Shown: positions 1 through 5,417 of the stretch, piece by piece | Layout of the letters: the number at the start of each line of letters is the position of its first letter | Position numbering within the stretch: position 1 is the first letter of the stretch | Assembly (NCBI GenBank): GCA_949935685.1 | Contig: CATLGN010000058.1 | Location: forward strand, 1 to 8,122 | DNA from: an uncultured Lachnospiraceae bacterium | Lineage (GTDB): Bacteria; Bacillota; Clostridia; Lachnospirales; Lachnospiraceae | DNA: 8,122 nucleotides | Reading direction: 5' to 3' | The notes under the pieces: model-generated | What the model was told of the DNA's origin: nothing | Databases searched by the model: none | Seen by the model: only the letters and a program-made list of their open reading frames with translations | Position numbers and translations under genes: made by a program

Positions 1-1
1 A

Positions 2-361
2 GTCGGGCTGCTGTCCGGCGGCCAGCGGCAGGCATTGACGCTGCTGATGGCGACGCTGATCGAGCCGAAGCTGCTGCTTTTGGATGAGCATACGGCGGCG
101 CTTGATCCCAAGACGGCAAAAACGGTACTTGATCTGACGGAAAAAATTATCGTGGAGCGCAATCTGACGGCATTGATGGTGACACATAATATGAAAGACG
201 CCATCCGTCTGGGGAACCGTCTGATTATGATGCATGAGGGCCGGATTATTTATGATGTGGCAGGAGCGGAAAAGAAGCGGCTGCATGTGTCGGATCTCCT
301 TGCGAAGTTCGAGGAAGCCAGCGGCGGCGAGTTTGCAAATGACCGGATGATACTGTCATAA
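2..361 (+). CDS. ABC transporter ATP-binding protein (COG1101-like), C-terminal part only
   Basis: This is the 3' end of an ABC ATPase cut by the window edge; 119 residues remain, read from base 2. The visible motifs are in the right order: signature LSGGQRQ (residues 4-10 of the fragment), Walker B LLLLDEH, D-loop ALDPKT and the H-loop histidine in VTHN. The Walker A part lies outside the window. The wording around the motifs (DEHTAALDPKTA, MVTHNMKDAI, GNRLIMMHEGRI) is typical of the COG1101 ATPases that pair with a TrpX/COG2984-type substrate-binding lipoprotein and a COG4120 permease, a family linked in some Firmicutes to uptake of tryptophan or other aromatic compounds. The protein would sit on the inner face of the membrane and drive import by ATP hydrolysis. 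The substrate cannot be told from this fragment. No clear terminator follows the stop. Confidence 0.9.
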   Translation, partial: VGLLSGGQRQALTLLMATLIEPKLLLLDEHTAALDPKTAKTVLDLTEKIIVERNLTALMVTHNMKDAIRLGNRLIMMHEGRIIYDVAGAEKKRLHVSDLLAKFEEASGGEFANDRMILS

Positions 362-511
362 CGGATGTTATAACTCTGCAAGAATTTCTACAAAAATACT
401 GGATTTTTTGGCATAAATATGAGAAAATGGTAGAGATGATTGCGACGGGGCTGTGTCAGGCGGCGGAGCTTCGTTAAAAAGAATAATCTACATATTGAAA
501 GGAGTTTTCAC
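362..511 (+). other. Intergenic region upstream of the NifU-like gene
   Basis: This 150-base gap separates the ABC ATPase from the Fe-S scaffold gene. I see no convincing hairpin terminator for the ATPase. No strong promoter stands out: the best candidate is an extended -10-like TGG-CATAAA at 409-417 without a good -35 box. A frame that stays open at 367-477 encodes a protein-like but start-less peptide (see findings). A good Shine-Dalgarno lies at the 3' end. Confidence 0.4.
498..504 (+). promoter_or_regulatory. Ribosome binding site deciding the NifU-like start
   Basis: AAAGGAG lies 7 bases before the ATG at 512. The same frame stays open upstream to an ATG at 440, but that codon has no ribosome binding site and the added residues do not resemble the family, so 512 is the start. 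Confidence 0.85.
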
Positions 512-1204
512 ATGATTTATTCAAAAGAAGTGGAAGAAATGACTTGTGTGGCACAGGGCGTTCATCATGGCTGTGCTCCAATCCCGGAAGAAGCTAAATG
601 GGTTCAGGCGAAAAAAGTAGAAGACATTTCCGGTTTGACACATGGCGTGGGCTGGTGTGCGCCGCAGCAGGGTGCGTGCAAACTGACCCTGAACGTAAAA
701 GAAGGAATCATTCAGGAGGCGCTGGTAGAAACCATCGGTTGTTCCGGTATGACACATTCGGCAGCGATGGCATCCGAGATTCTGCCGGGTCTTACTGTTA
801 TGGAAGCTCTGAATACTGACCTTGTATGTGATGCGATCAACACGGCGATGAGAGAGTTGTTTTTACAGATCGTGTACGGACGTACACAGTCTGCATTTTC
901 CGAAGACGGTCTCCCGGTTGGCGCCGGTCTGGAAGACCTCGGCAAAGGGCTGAGAAGCCAGGTTGGTACCATGTATGGTACATTGAAGAAAGGTCCCCGT
1001 TATCTTGAGATGGCAGAAGGTTATGTTACAGGCATCGCGCTTGATAAAGACGATCAGATCATCGGCTACAAGTTCGTGAGCCTTGGCAAGATGACTGACT
1101 TTATCAAGAAGGGCGACGATCCGAATACGGCATATGAGAAGGCATGCGGACAGTACGGACGTGTGGATGATGCTGTTAAGATCATCGACCCCAGAGTAGA
1201 ATAA
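512..1204 (+). CDS. NifU-like iron-sulfur cluster assembly scaffold protein, partner of GGGtGRT
   Basis: A 230-residue protein of the NifU/IscU-like scaffold fold in the form that occurs next to GGGtGRT genes. Scaffolds of this superfamily bind nascent Fe-S clusters on cysteines in the cytoplasm. Seven cysteines are visible: C12, C21, C49, C56, C77, C106 and C212. The segment ETIGCSGMTHSAAMASE around C77 resembles the GCG-SAIASSS segment of IscU/NifU, and C49 in GWCAPQQGAC lies where the first ligand would be expected. The C-terminal third (about 150-230) is not part of classical IscU. No HscA-binding LPPVK motif is seen. The next gene starts 18 bases after the stop behind its own strong ribosome binding site, so the two are co-transcribed. 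Codon use suggests high expression. The family call is firm; a true scaffold role in general Fe-S assembly is not proven, and a dedicated role with the GGGtGRT protein is equally possible. Confidence 0.85.
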   Translation: MIYSKEVEEMTCVAQGVHHGCAPIPEEAKWVQAKKVEDISGLTHGVGWCAPQQGACKLTLNVKEGIIQEALVETIGCSGMTHSAAMASEILPGLTVMEALNTDLVCDAINTAMRELFLQIVYGRTQSAFSEDGLPVGAGLEDLGKGLRSQVGTMYGTLKKGPRYLEMAEGYVTGIALDKDDQIIGYKFVSLGKMTDFIKKGDDPNTAYEKACGQYGRVDDAVKIIDPRVE

Positions 1205-1205
1205 T

Positions 1206-1214
1206 AGGAGGAGG
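1206..1214 (+). promoter_or_regulatory. Strong ribosome binding site of the GGGtGRT gene
   Basis: AGGAGGAGG, two overlapping copies of the Shine-Dalgarno core, lies 8 bases before the ATG at 1223. It suggests efficient translation, in line with the codon use of the gene. Confidence 0.85.
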
Positions 1215-1222
1215 ACAATACA

Positions 1223-2233
1223 ATGGCATTATTTGAATCATATGAGAGACGTATTGATAAAATCAATGGTGTATTAAACGGCTATGGCATCTCTTCCCTT
1301 GAAGAAGCAGAAAAAATTACAAAAGATGCCGGACTGGACGTATATGAGCAGGTTAAGAAGATTCAGCCGATCTGCTTTGAAAATGCATGCTGGGCATATA
1401 CGGTGGGCGCAGCGATCGCAATCAAAAAAGGCTGCAAAAAAGCTGCCGACGCTGCCGCTGCGATCGGAGAGGGGCTGCAGGCATTCTGTATTCCCGGTTC
1501 CGTTGCCGACACCCGTAAGGTAGGCCTGGGCCATGGCAATCTTGGCAAGATGCTTCTGGAAGAAGAGACAGACTGCTTCGCATTCCTGGCAGGTCACGAG
1601 TCGTTTGCCGCTGCAGAAGGCGCGATCGGTATTGCCGAGAAGGCAAACAAAGTGCGTAAGAAACCGCTCCGCGTTATCTTAAACGGACTTGGCAAAGACG
1701 CTGCCCTGATTATTTCCCGTATCAACGGTTTTACTTTTGTGGAGACAGAGTATGATCCGTATACCAACGAAGTAAAAGAGATCAGCAGAACGCCGTATTC
1801 CGAGGGCCTTCGCGCAAAGGTAAACTGCTATGGCGCAAACTCCGTTCCGGAAGGCGTTGCAATCATGTGGAAAGAAAACGTAGACGTATCCATCACAGGA
1901 AACTCCACGAACCCGACCAGATTCCAGCATCCGGTTGCAGGGACCTATAAGAAAGAGAGAACAGAAGCAGGAAAGAAATACTTCTCCGTAGCATCCGGCG
2001 GTGGTACGGGACGTACGCTGCATCCTGACAATATGGCTGCAGGTCCCGCTTCCTATGGTTTCACGGATACACTGGGCCGTATGCATTCTGACGCACAGTT
2101 CGCAGGTTCTTCTTCCGTACCGGCGCATGTGGAAATGATGGGCCTGATCGGTATGGGCAATAACCCGATGGTAGGCGCTACCGTAGCGGTTGCCGTAAGT
2201 ATCGAGGAAGCGGCGAAGGAAGGCAAGTTTTAA
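1223..2233 (+). CDS. GGGtGRT family protein
   Basis: A 336-residue cytoplasmic protein recognised by its name-giving motif GGGTGRT at residues 259-265, followed by the conserved stretch with LHPDNMAAGPASYGFTDTLG and a glycine-rich C-terminus (MGLIGMGNNPMVGATVAVAV). The family is widespread in anaerobic Firmicutes and usually sits directly after a NifU-like scaffold gene, as here. Its biochemical role is not established. No signal peptide or membrane helix is obvious. Of its 12 arginine codons, 6 are CGT, 4 AGA, 2 CGC and none CGG, a pattern of highly expressed genes and unlike the operon at 3066-8053. The glycine-rich motif could bind a phosphate or nucleotide, but that is a guess from composition. 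The gene ends 35 bases before an intrinsic terminator, so the two-gene operon is complete. Confidence 0.92.
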   Translation: MALFESYERRIDKINGVLNGYGISSLEEAEKITKDAGLDVYEQVKKIQPICFENACWAYTVGAAIAIKKGCKKAADAAAAIGEGLQAFCIPGSVADTRKVGLGHGNLGKMLLEEETDCFAFLAGHESFAAAEGAIGIAEKANKVRKKPLRVILNGLGKDAALIISRINGFTFVETEYDPYTNEVKEISRTPYSEGLRAKVNCYGANSVPEGVAIMWKENVDVSITGNSTNPTRFQHPVAGTYKKERTEAGKKYFSVASGGGTGRTLHPDNMAAGPASYGFTDTLGRMHSDAQFAGSSSVPAHVEMMGLIGMGNNPMVGATVAVAVSIEEAAKEGKF

Positions 2234-2268
2234 ATATAATTTGTGAATTGAAAATGCCGAAAGGCTTG

Positions 2269-2305
2269 AAAGTACCGTAATCTCCAGGGGTTGCGGTACT
2301 TTTTT
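2269..2305 (+). terminator. Intrinsic terminator after the GGGtGRT operon
   Basis: A perfect 9-bp stem AAAGTACCG (2269-2277) pairs with CGGTACTTT (2294-2302), can be lengthened inward by A-T, wobble and C-G pairs, and runs into six T residues at 2300-2305. It ends the scaffold-GGGtGRT transcript. On the minus strand the hairpin is followed by only a short T run, so it would be a weak terminator for the convergent uma2 gene. Confidence 0.88.
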
Positions 2306-2341
2306 CGTGCCTGAAAAGGGAAACGGAACCATGCCATGTTT

Positions 2342-2893
2342 TTAGAAATCCAGACTGGTGAAATCAATCTGTAAATCTGCATAAATGCCTACCGGAATAC
2401 AGTCATGGAATGTGTATGTTTCCACTTCAAAATGTTCTTGCTCCAAACGGTAAACAAAAATGCGTTCCTTGTAAGGGTCTACAATCCAGTATTCCCGGAC
2501 CCCTGCGTTTGCGTACAGATTCAGCTTTACGATATAGTCATGGCTGGAATTGCCGGGAGAGACAATCTCGATAATCCAGTCGGGGGCTCCGGTACAGCCA
2601 CGGTCTGTAAGTTTGTTTTTGTCGCAGATAACGCTTATGTCCGGCTCTACTATGGTTTTGCGGTCCTTCCTCAGCTTGACGGCAAACGGTGCGGGATAGA
2701 CACGGCACGGCCTGCTTTTTGATTTGAGATAGTCCCGGATTGTTCCGGAAAGCTCCATGAGTATTGTCTGATGGATTCTGGACGGCGCCGCCTGGTTATA
2801 AATCAGGTTTCCCTCGATGAGCTCTGCCCGGACATTCTCGGGCAGATTGTAATAATCTTCCTCAGTGTAAATTTTGGATTGTGCTAATGGCAT
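2342..2893 (-). CDS. Uma2 family (DUF820) putative endonuclease
   Basis: A 183-residue protein matching the Uma2/DUF820 family, a restriction-endonuclease-like fold often present in many copies in cyanobacteria and in some Clostridia. Visible landmarks: N-terminal YTEEDYYNLPE and RAELIEGNLIY, then EPDISVIC (E83-P84-D85), PDWIIEIVSP (E109), and K123 in the helix before YANAGVREYWIVDP. D85, E109 and K123 fit a PD-(D/E)xK active site, so the nuclease core looks intact. The length is normal for the family. The start at 2893 is set by a strong ribosome binding site six bases upstream. The gene is monocistronic, convergent with GGGtGRT and divergent from the nicotinamidase operon. The physiological role of Uma2 proteins is unknown; family proteins are often linked to mobile or plastic genome regions, but no transposon ends are seen here. 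Confidence 0.9.
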   Translation of the reverse strand: MPLAQSKIYTEEDYYNLPENVRAELIEGNLIYNQAAPSRIHQTILMELSGTIRDYLKSKSRPCRVYPAPFAVKLRKDRKTIVEPDISVICDKNKLTDRGCTGAPDWIIEIVSPGNSSHDYIVKLNLYANAGVREYWIVDPYKERIFVYRLEQEHFEVETYTFHDCIPVGIYADLQIDFTSLDF

Positions 2894-2899
2894 GTCAGA

Positions 2900-2909
2900 C
2901 CTCCTCCTT
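2900..2909 (-). promoter_or_regulatory. Ribosome binding site of the uma2-family gene
   Basis: On the minus strand AAGGAGGAGG ends six bases before the ATG at 2893-2891. This fixes the start codon. Confidence 0.85.
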
Positions 2910-2917
2910 ATAAATGC

Positions 2918-2946
2918 AGTATGGCATGTATTACACGTATAATCAA
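2918..2946 (-). promoter_or_regulatory. Candidate promoter of the uma2-family gene
   Basis: On the minus strand TTGATT (2946-2941) and CATACT (2923-2918) are 17 bases apart, each matching the sigma-A consensus at four of six positions. The start point would fall near 2911, just ahead of the ribosome binding site, giving a very short leader. The match is modest, so the call is tentative. Confidence 0.4.
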
Positions 2947-2987
2947 GGGGGATTTGAATTTAATAGAAAAAGTTATCAGAAAACCGC

Positions 2988-3016
2988 TTGACATATTATC
3001 GAAATGATATTATCAT
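2988..3016 (+). promoter_or_regulatory. Strong sigma-A type promoter of the nicotinamidase-to-NrtR operon
   Basis: A perfect -35 box TTGACA (2988-2993), a 17-base spacer and TATCAT (3011-3016; five of six to consensus). Transcription would start near 3023, about 40 bases before the first gene. The -10 box lies inside a palindrome (see the operator entry), so this strong promoter is probably held down by a repressor. Confidence 0.82.
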
Positions 3017-3038
3017 ATACATATAAAGATAATATCAT
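3004..3038 (+). repeat. Inverted repeat / double palindrome, candidate operator over the -10 box and start site
   Basis: ATGATATTATC (3004-3014) and GATAATATCAT (3028-3038) form a perfect 11-bp inverted repeat with a 13-base spacer. Seen another way, two palindromes are present: TGATATTATCA (3005-3015, perfect around a central T) and AGATAATATCA (3027-3037, one outer mismatch), with centres 22 bp apart, about two helical turns. A weaker partial copy (ATATTATC core) lies at 2993-3000, next to the -35 box. The first palindrome covers the -10 box and the second the start of the transcript, the classical layout for a repressor. The NrtR-type protein encoded at the end of the operon is the natural candidate to bind it; this is inference from position and symmetry, not from a known motif match. 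Confidence 0.7.
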
Positions 3039-3052
3039 AATGATTATAAGAC

Positions 3053-3059
3053 GGGAGGA
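3053..3059 (+). promoter_or_regulatory. Ribosome binding site deciding the nicotinamidase start
   Basis: GGGAGGA lies six bases before the ATG at 3066. The ATG at 3060 directly touches it and is too close to be used, so 3066 is preferred. Confidence 0.8.
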
Positions 3060-3065
3060 ATGGAA

Positions 3066-3977
3066 ATGAAAACAGCCTATCAGGAGATTGTCAACACAAA
3101 CAGTATCGGCGCCCGGGAAAATCCGATTTTGATGGAGGAGATTCTGCGAAAGGCGGAGGCAGAGAATATGAAACCGGCCATAGAGAGCAGAGAGCGGGTT
3201 TTGTTTCTGGCGATTGACGTGCAGCAGGACTTTATGGAAGGCGGAGCGCTGGGGGTTCCGGGCTCTTTGCAGGATGTGGAATGCATGACGCGGTTTTTGT
3301 ATGAAAATATGGAGCGGATTTCCAACGTTGCCGTGTCGCTCGATACCCACACGCCGCACCAGATCTTCCATCCCTGCTGGTGGATCGATGAGAATGGAAA
3401 TCATCCCGCGCCCAATACGCCGATTTCACTGGATGATCTGGACAGGGGCAGATACCGGGCGGTGATCAATCCCGGCGCGTCGCGGGATTATGTCAGACAT
3501 CTGGAAGCGGACGGAAAAAAGACATTGATCATATGGCCATATCACTGCCTGCAGGGAACAACGGGAGCGGCATTGGAAAACCAGTTTGCCAATATGGTTT
3601 ACTTTCATTCCGTGGCCAGAAAAACCGTTACACAGCGCATGGTAAAGGGCACAGACCCGTTCAGTGAAATGTACGGTATCTACAGACCGGAATATGATGT
3701 GAATCATTATATCAATCTGGAAGCGCTGAATCAGATCGAGCAGTATGACAGAATCGTGATTGCCGGGGAAGCCAAATCGCACTGTGTGCTGGAATCGATC
3801 CGGCAGATTTTGAGACATTATGAGAAACGGCCGGAGATTACCCGTAAAGTATACATTTTGGAGGACTGCATGTCTTCCATCCCCGGGTTCGCGGAGGCGA
3901 CGGAGCGGGCTTTTGCAGACTTTCGCAATACGTATTCCGTTCATATTGTAAAAAGCACCGACAATCTGTTCGGATAA
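3066..3977 (+). CDS. Nicotinamidase-like cysteine hydrolase (isochorismatase fold)
   Basis: A 303-residue cytoplasmic hydrolase of the PncA/isochorismatase superfamily. Nicotinamidases convert nicotinamide to nicotinate and ammonia, feeding the Preiss-Handler route of NAD salvage. The catalytic triad is visible: D51 in LAIDVQQDF, K194 in KGTDPFSEMYG and C240 in GEAKSHCVLE. Metal ligands are also plausible: D93 and H95 in SLDTHTPH, H102, and H160 in WPYHCLQGTTG, a motif that favours nicotinamidase over other superfamily members. The protein is longer than typical bacterial PncA (about 180-215 residues) because of an N-terminal extension of about 45 residues and extra sequence around 103-155, so another amide substrate cannot be excluded. 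It is the first gene of a five-gene operon, behind a strong promoter with a palindromic operator. The regulator gene at the operon's end belongs to a family that controls NAD genes, which supports the NAD-salvage reading. Confidence 0.85.
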   Translation: MKTAYQEIVNTNSIGARENPILMEEILRKAEAENMKPAIESRERVLFLAIDVQQDFMEGGALGVPGSLQDVECMTRFLYENMERISNVAVSLDTHTPHQIFHPCWWIDENGNHPAPNTPISLDDLDRGRYRAVINPGASRDYVRHLEADGKKTLIIWPYHCLQGTTGAALENQFANMVYFHSVARKTVTQRMVKGTDPFSEMYGIYRPEYDVNHYINLEALNQIEQYDRIVIAGEAKSHCVLESIRQILRHYEKRPEITRKVYILEDCMSSIPGFAEATERAFADFRNTYSVHIVKSTDNLFG

Positions 3978-4003
3978 AAGGATATTGATGATCACAGCAA
4001 GTC

Positions 4004-4010
4004 AGGAGGA
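4004..4010 (+). promoter_or_regulatory. Ribosome binding site deciding the VWA gene start
   Basis: AGGAGGA lies seven bases before the ATG at 4018. In-frame TTG (3985) and ATG (3988) codons upstream have no ribosome binding site and would place this sequence inside the gene. Confidence 0.85.
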
Positions 4011-4017
4011 AAAGACA

Positions 4018-4725
4018 ATGAAACAGTGGCGGGAGACAGAGACTATGACGATAGACGGTCTGGATCGGATCGAGTTGGAAAATACATCGATTATGGAGAT
4101 TGACAGTGAGAATATCAATTTGATTTTTGTGGGAATTGACCGTTCCGGCTCTATGGGACGGTTTGCGCAGGACATGATAAAAGCGCTGACGGATTTTCGC
4201 GATGCATTGCAAACTTCCGGGGAAGCGGATGAAATTCTGGTGGCGCGGGCGGACTTTGCCGCCGATGTTTCCGTGGGAGGATACAAAAGGATTGCGGAAT
4301 TTGATACGTCCTATGATACGGGCGGCTGTACGGCGCTGTATGACGTGGTTACACTGGGGACGGAAAAGCTGAAAGCATATCGGGATTTTCTGAAAAAAGA
4401 GGGAATGCGGGTGAGAGCCGTATTTGCCGTATTCAGCGATGGGAGAAATACCGTGGGAAATAACTTTGCAGGGGCCAGACAGGCGCTTGCCTATCTGAAA
4501 CAGGAAGAAATTACAACCGCGTTTGTCAGTTTCGGCGGGGAAGCGGTGCAGACGGCAAATGATCTGGGATTTCAGAATATACTTGATGTCGGCAGTTCCG
4601 CCTCCGAGCTGCGAAAAGCTTTTCAGTGCCTTTCCCGCTCGGTGATCGAATATTCCAAAACCGTACTGCCGGTGGGGGAAAACTTTTTTGAGCATATGGG
4701 AAATTCTTCTGCATTTTCCATATGA
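4018..4725 (+). CDS. von Willebrand factor type A (VWA) domain protein, TerY-like
   Basis: A 235-residue cytoplasmic protein that is almost entirely one VWA domain. The metal-ion-dependent adhesion site is complete: D41-R-S43-G-S45 in GIDRSGSMG, T105 in DTGGCTALYD and D141 in FSDGRNT. VWA domains of this kind bind a divalent cation and a partner's acidic residue, and act as assembly or scaffold modules. TerY proteins of tellurite-type stress systems are stand-alone VWA proteins encoded with a PP2C phosphatase and a Ser/Thr kinase, exactly the neighbours seen here (the next two genes, 30 and 32 bases apart). There is no signal peptide or membrane helix, and no TerY-C zinc domain. Arginine codons are CGG-rich (6 of 14), unlike the GGGtGRT gene. 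It may be the target or scaffold of the adjacent kinase and phosphatase; that is inferred from context. Confidence 0.88.
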   Translation: MKQWRETETMTIDGLDRIELENTSIMEIDSENINLIFVGIDRSGSMGRFAQDMIKALTDFRDALQTSGEADEILVARADFAADVSVGGYKRIAEFDTSYDTGGCTALYDVVTLGTEKLKAYRDFLKKEGMRVRAVFAVFSDGRNTVGNNFAGARQALAYLKQEEITTAFVSFGGEAVQTANDLGFQNILDVGSSASELRKAFQCLSRSVIEYSKTVLPVGENFFEHMGNSSAFSI

Positions 4726-4755
4726 CCCAAAATCGGCAAGTCGGGAGGAAAAAGA

Positions 4756-5385
4756 ATGGTGATCAATAAGATCGGATGGCATCATCTGGCATATGGCATG
4801 AACTGTCAGGATTTTGGGCTGGAAAAGGAAGGGCTGAAGGTTGTCTGTGACGGGTGTTCCGGGGGAACGCATTCGGAGGTGGGAGCAAAGGGATTTTGTC
4901 ATCTGCTGGACACCGGGCTGCCGCCTGCGGAAGCCTTTGCGAAGCTGACAGCGCTTTTCGGGCAGACACCGGACTATATCCGGGATTATCTCTGCTTTAC
5001 CATCCTGATTGTGTGGGAGACGGAGGAAGCGTTTTTTCTGACATATTGCGGAGACGGCTATGTGCTGGAGGAAATGCAGGACGGCAGGATTTTGACACGG
5101 GAGCTTGCGGGCGGTGAATATCCGCCGTATTATGCTTATCGCTTTGTTGACGCGGGTTTGCCTGCGCGTTATCGGGAAGGAGCCGCATTTCGGACGCGCC
5201 GGTATCCGAAACACCGATACAAAAATATCGGCGTCGCCTCCGACGGCATCCGCTATCTGCAGAGAAAACCGGCGCTGTATGCAGAATTTACGGATTTATT
5301 GCGGTGCAAAAAGGCGTCTGCCGTAAAGCGTCTGATCAATCGGGAACAAAAGTTGTGTGAAGATGATATAACGGTTGTTATTTAA
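4756..5385 (+). CDS. PP2C-like serine/threonine protein phosphatase
   Basis: A compact 209-residue protein with the metal-binding motifs of PPM/PP2C phosphatases in order: CQDF (D19), VVCDGCSGG (D32-G33), CGDGYVL (GDG 99-101), VASDGI (SDG 162-164) and the C-terminal DDIT (D203-D204), which stands in for the usual DN or DD motif. The metal-coordinating acidic residues are therefore present and the enzyme is probably active. It would remove phosphate from Ser/Thr residues, most likely those added by the kinase encoded next. It is shorter than typical PP2C (about 240-250 residues) and has no membrane segment, as is usual for phosphatases of the VWA-PP2C-kinase triad. The start at 4756 follows GGGAGG by seven bases. 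It lies 30 bases after the VWA gene and 32 before the kinase gene, with no terminator on either side. Confidence 0.85.
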   Translation: MVINKIGWHHLAYGMNCQDFGLEKEGLKVVCDGCSGGTHSEVGAKGFCHLLDTGLPPAEAFAKLTALFGQTPDYIRDYLCFTILIVWETEEAFFLTYCGDGYVLEEMQDGRILTRELAGGEYPPYYAYRFVDAGLPARYREGAAFRTRRYPKHRYKNIGVASDGIRYLQRKPALYAEFTDLLRCKKASAVKRLINREQKLCEDDITVVI

Positions 5386-5417
5386 TTTGCCGGAGCATAT
5401 TGGGAAGGCGGGGAGAG

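Noticed and set aside
440..511. 24-residue N-terminal extension of the NifU-like gene from the ATG at 440
   Set aside because: There is no ribosome binding site before 440, the extension is arginine-rich and unlike the family, and a good site precedes the ATG at 512.
2256..2265. Small GCC-GAAA-GGC hairpin before the terminator
   Set aside because: Only three base pairs with a tetraloop and no T run; too weak to be called a separate element.
1679..2332. 217-residue open frame on the minus strand
   Set aside because: Antisense to the GGGtGRT gene and running across its terminator; no domain and no ribosome binding site.
3838..5214. 458-residue open frame on the minus strand
   Set aside because: It lies opposite the VWA and PP2C genes, which have clear motifs and ribosome binding sites. 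Its translation is rich in His, Arg, Pro and Cys with no recognisable domain, as expected for an antisense shadow.
5400..5417. TTG at 5400 as kinase start
   Set aside because: The CGGAG upstream is weak and only four bases away; the extra six residues add nothing to the kinase domain. It cannot be fully excluded.
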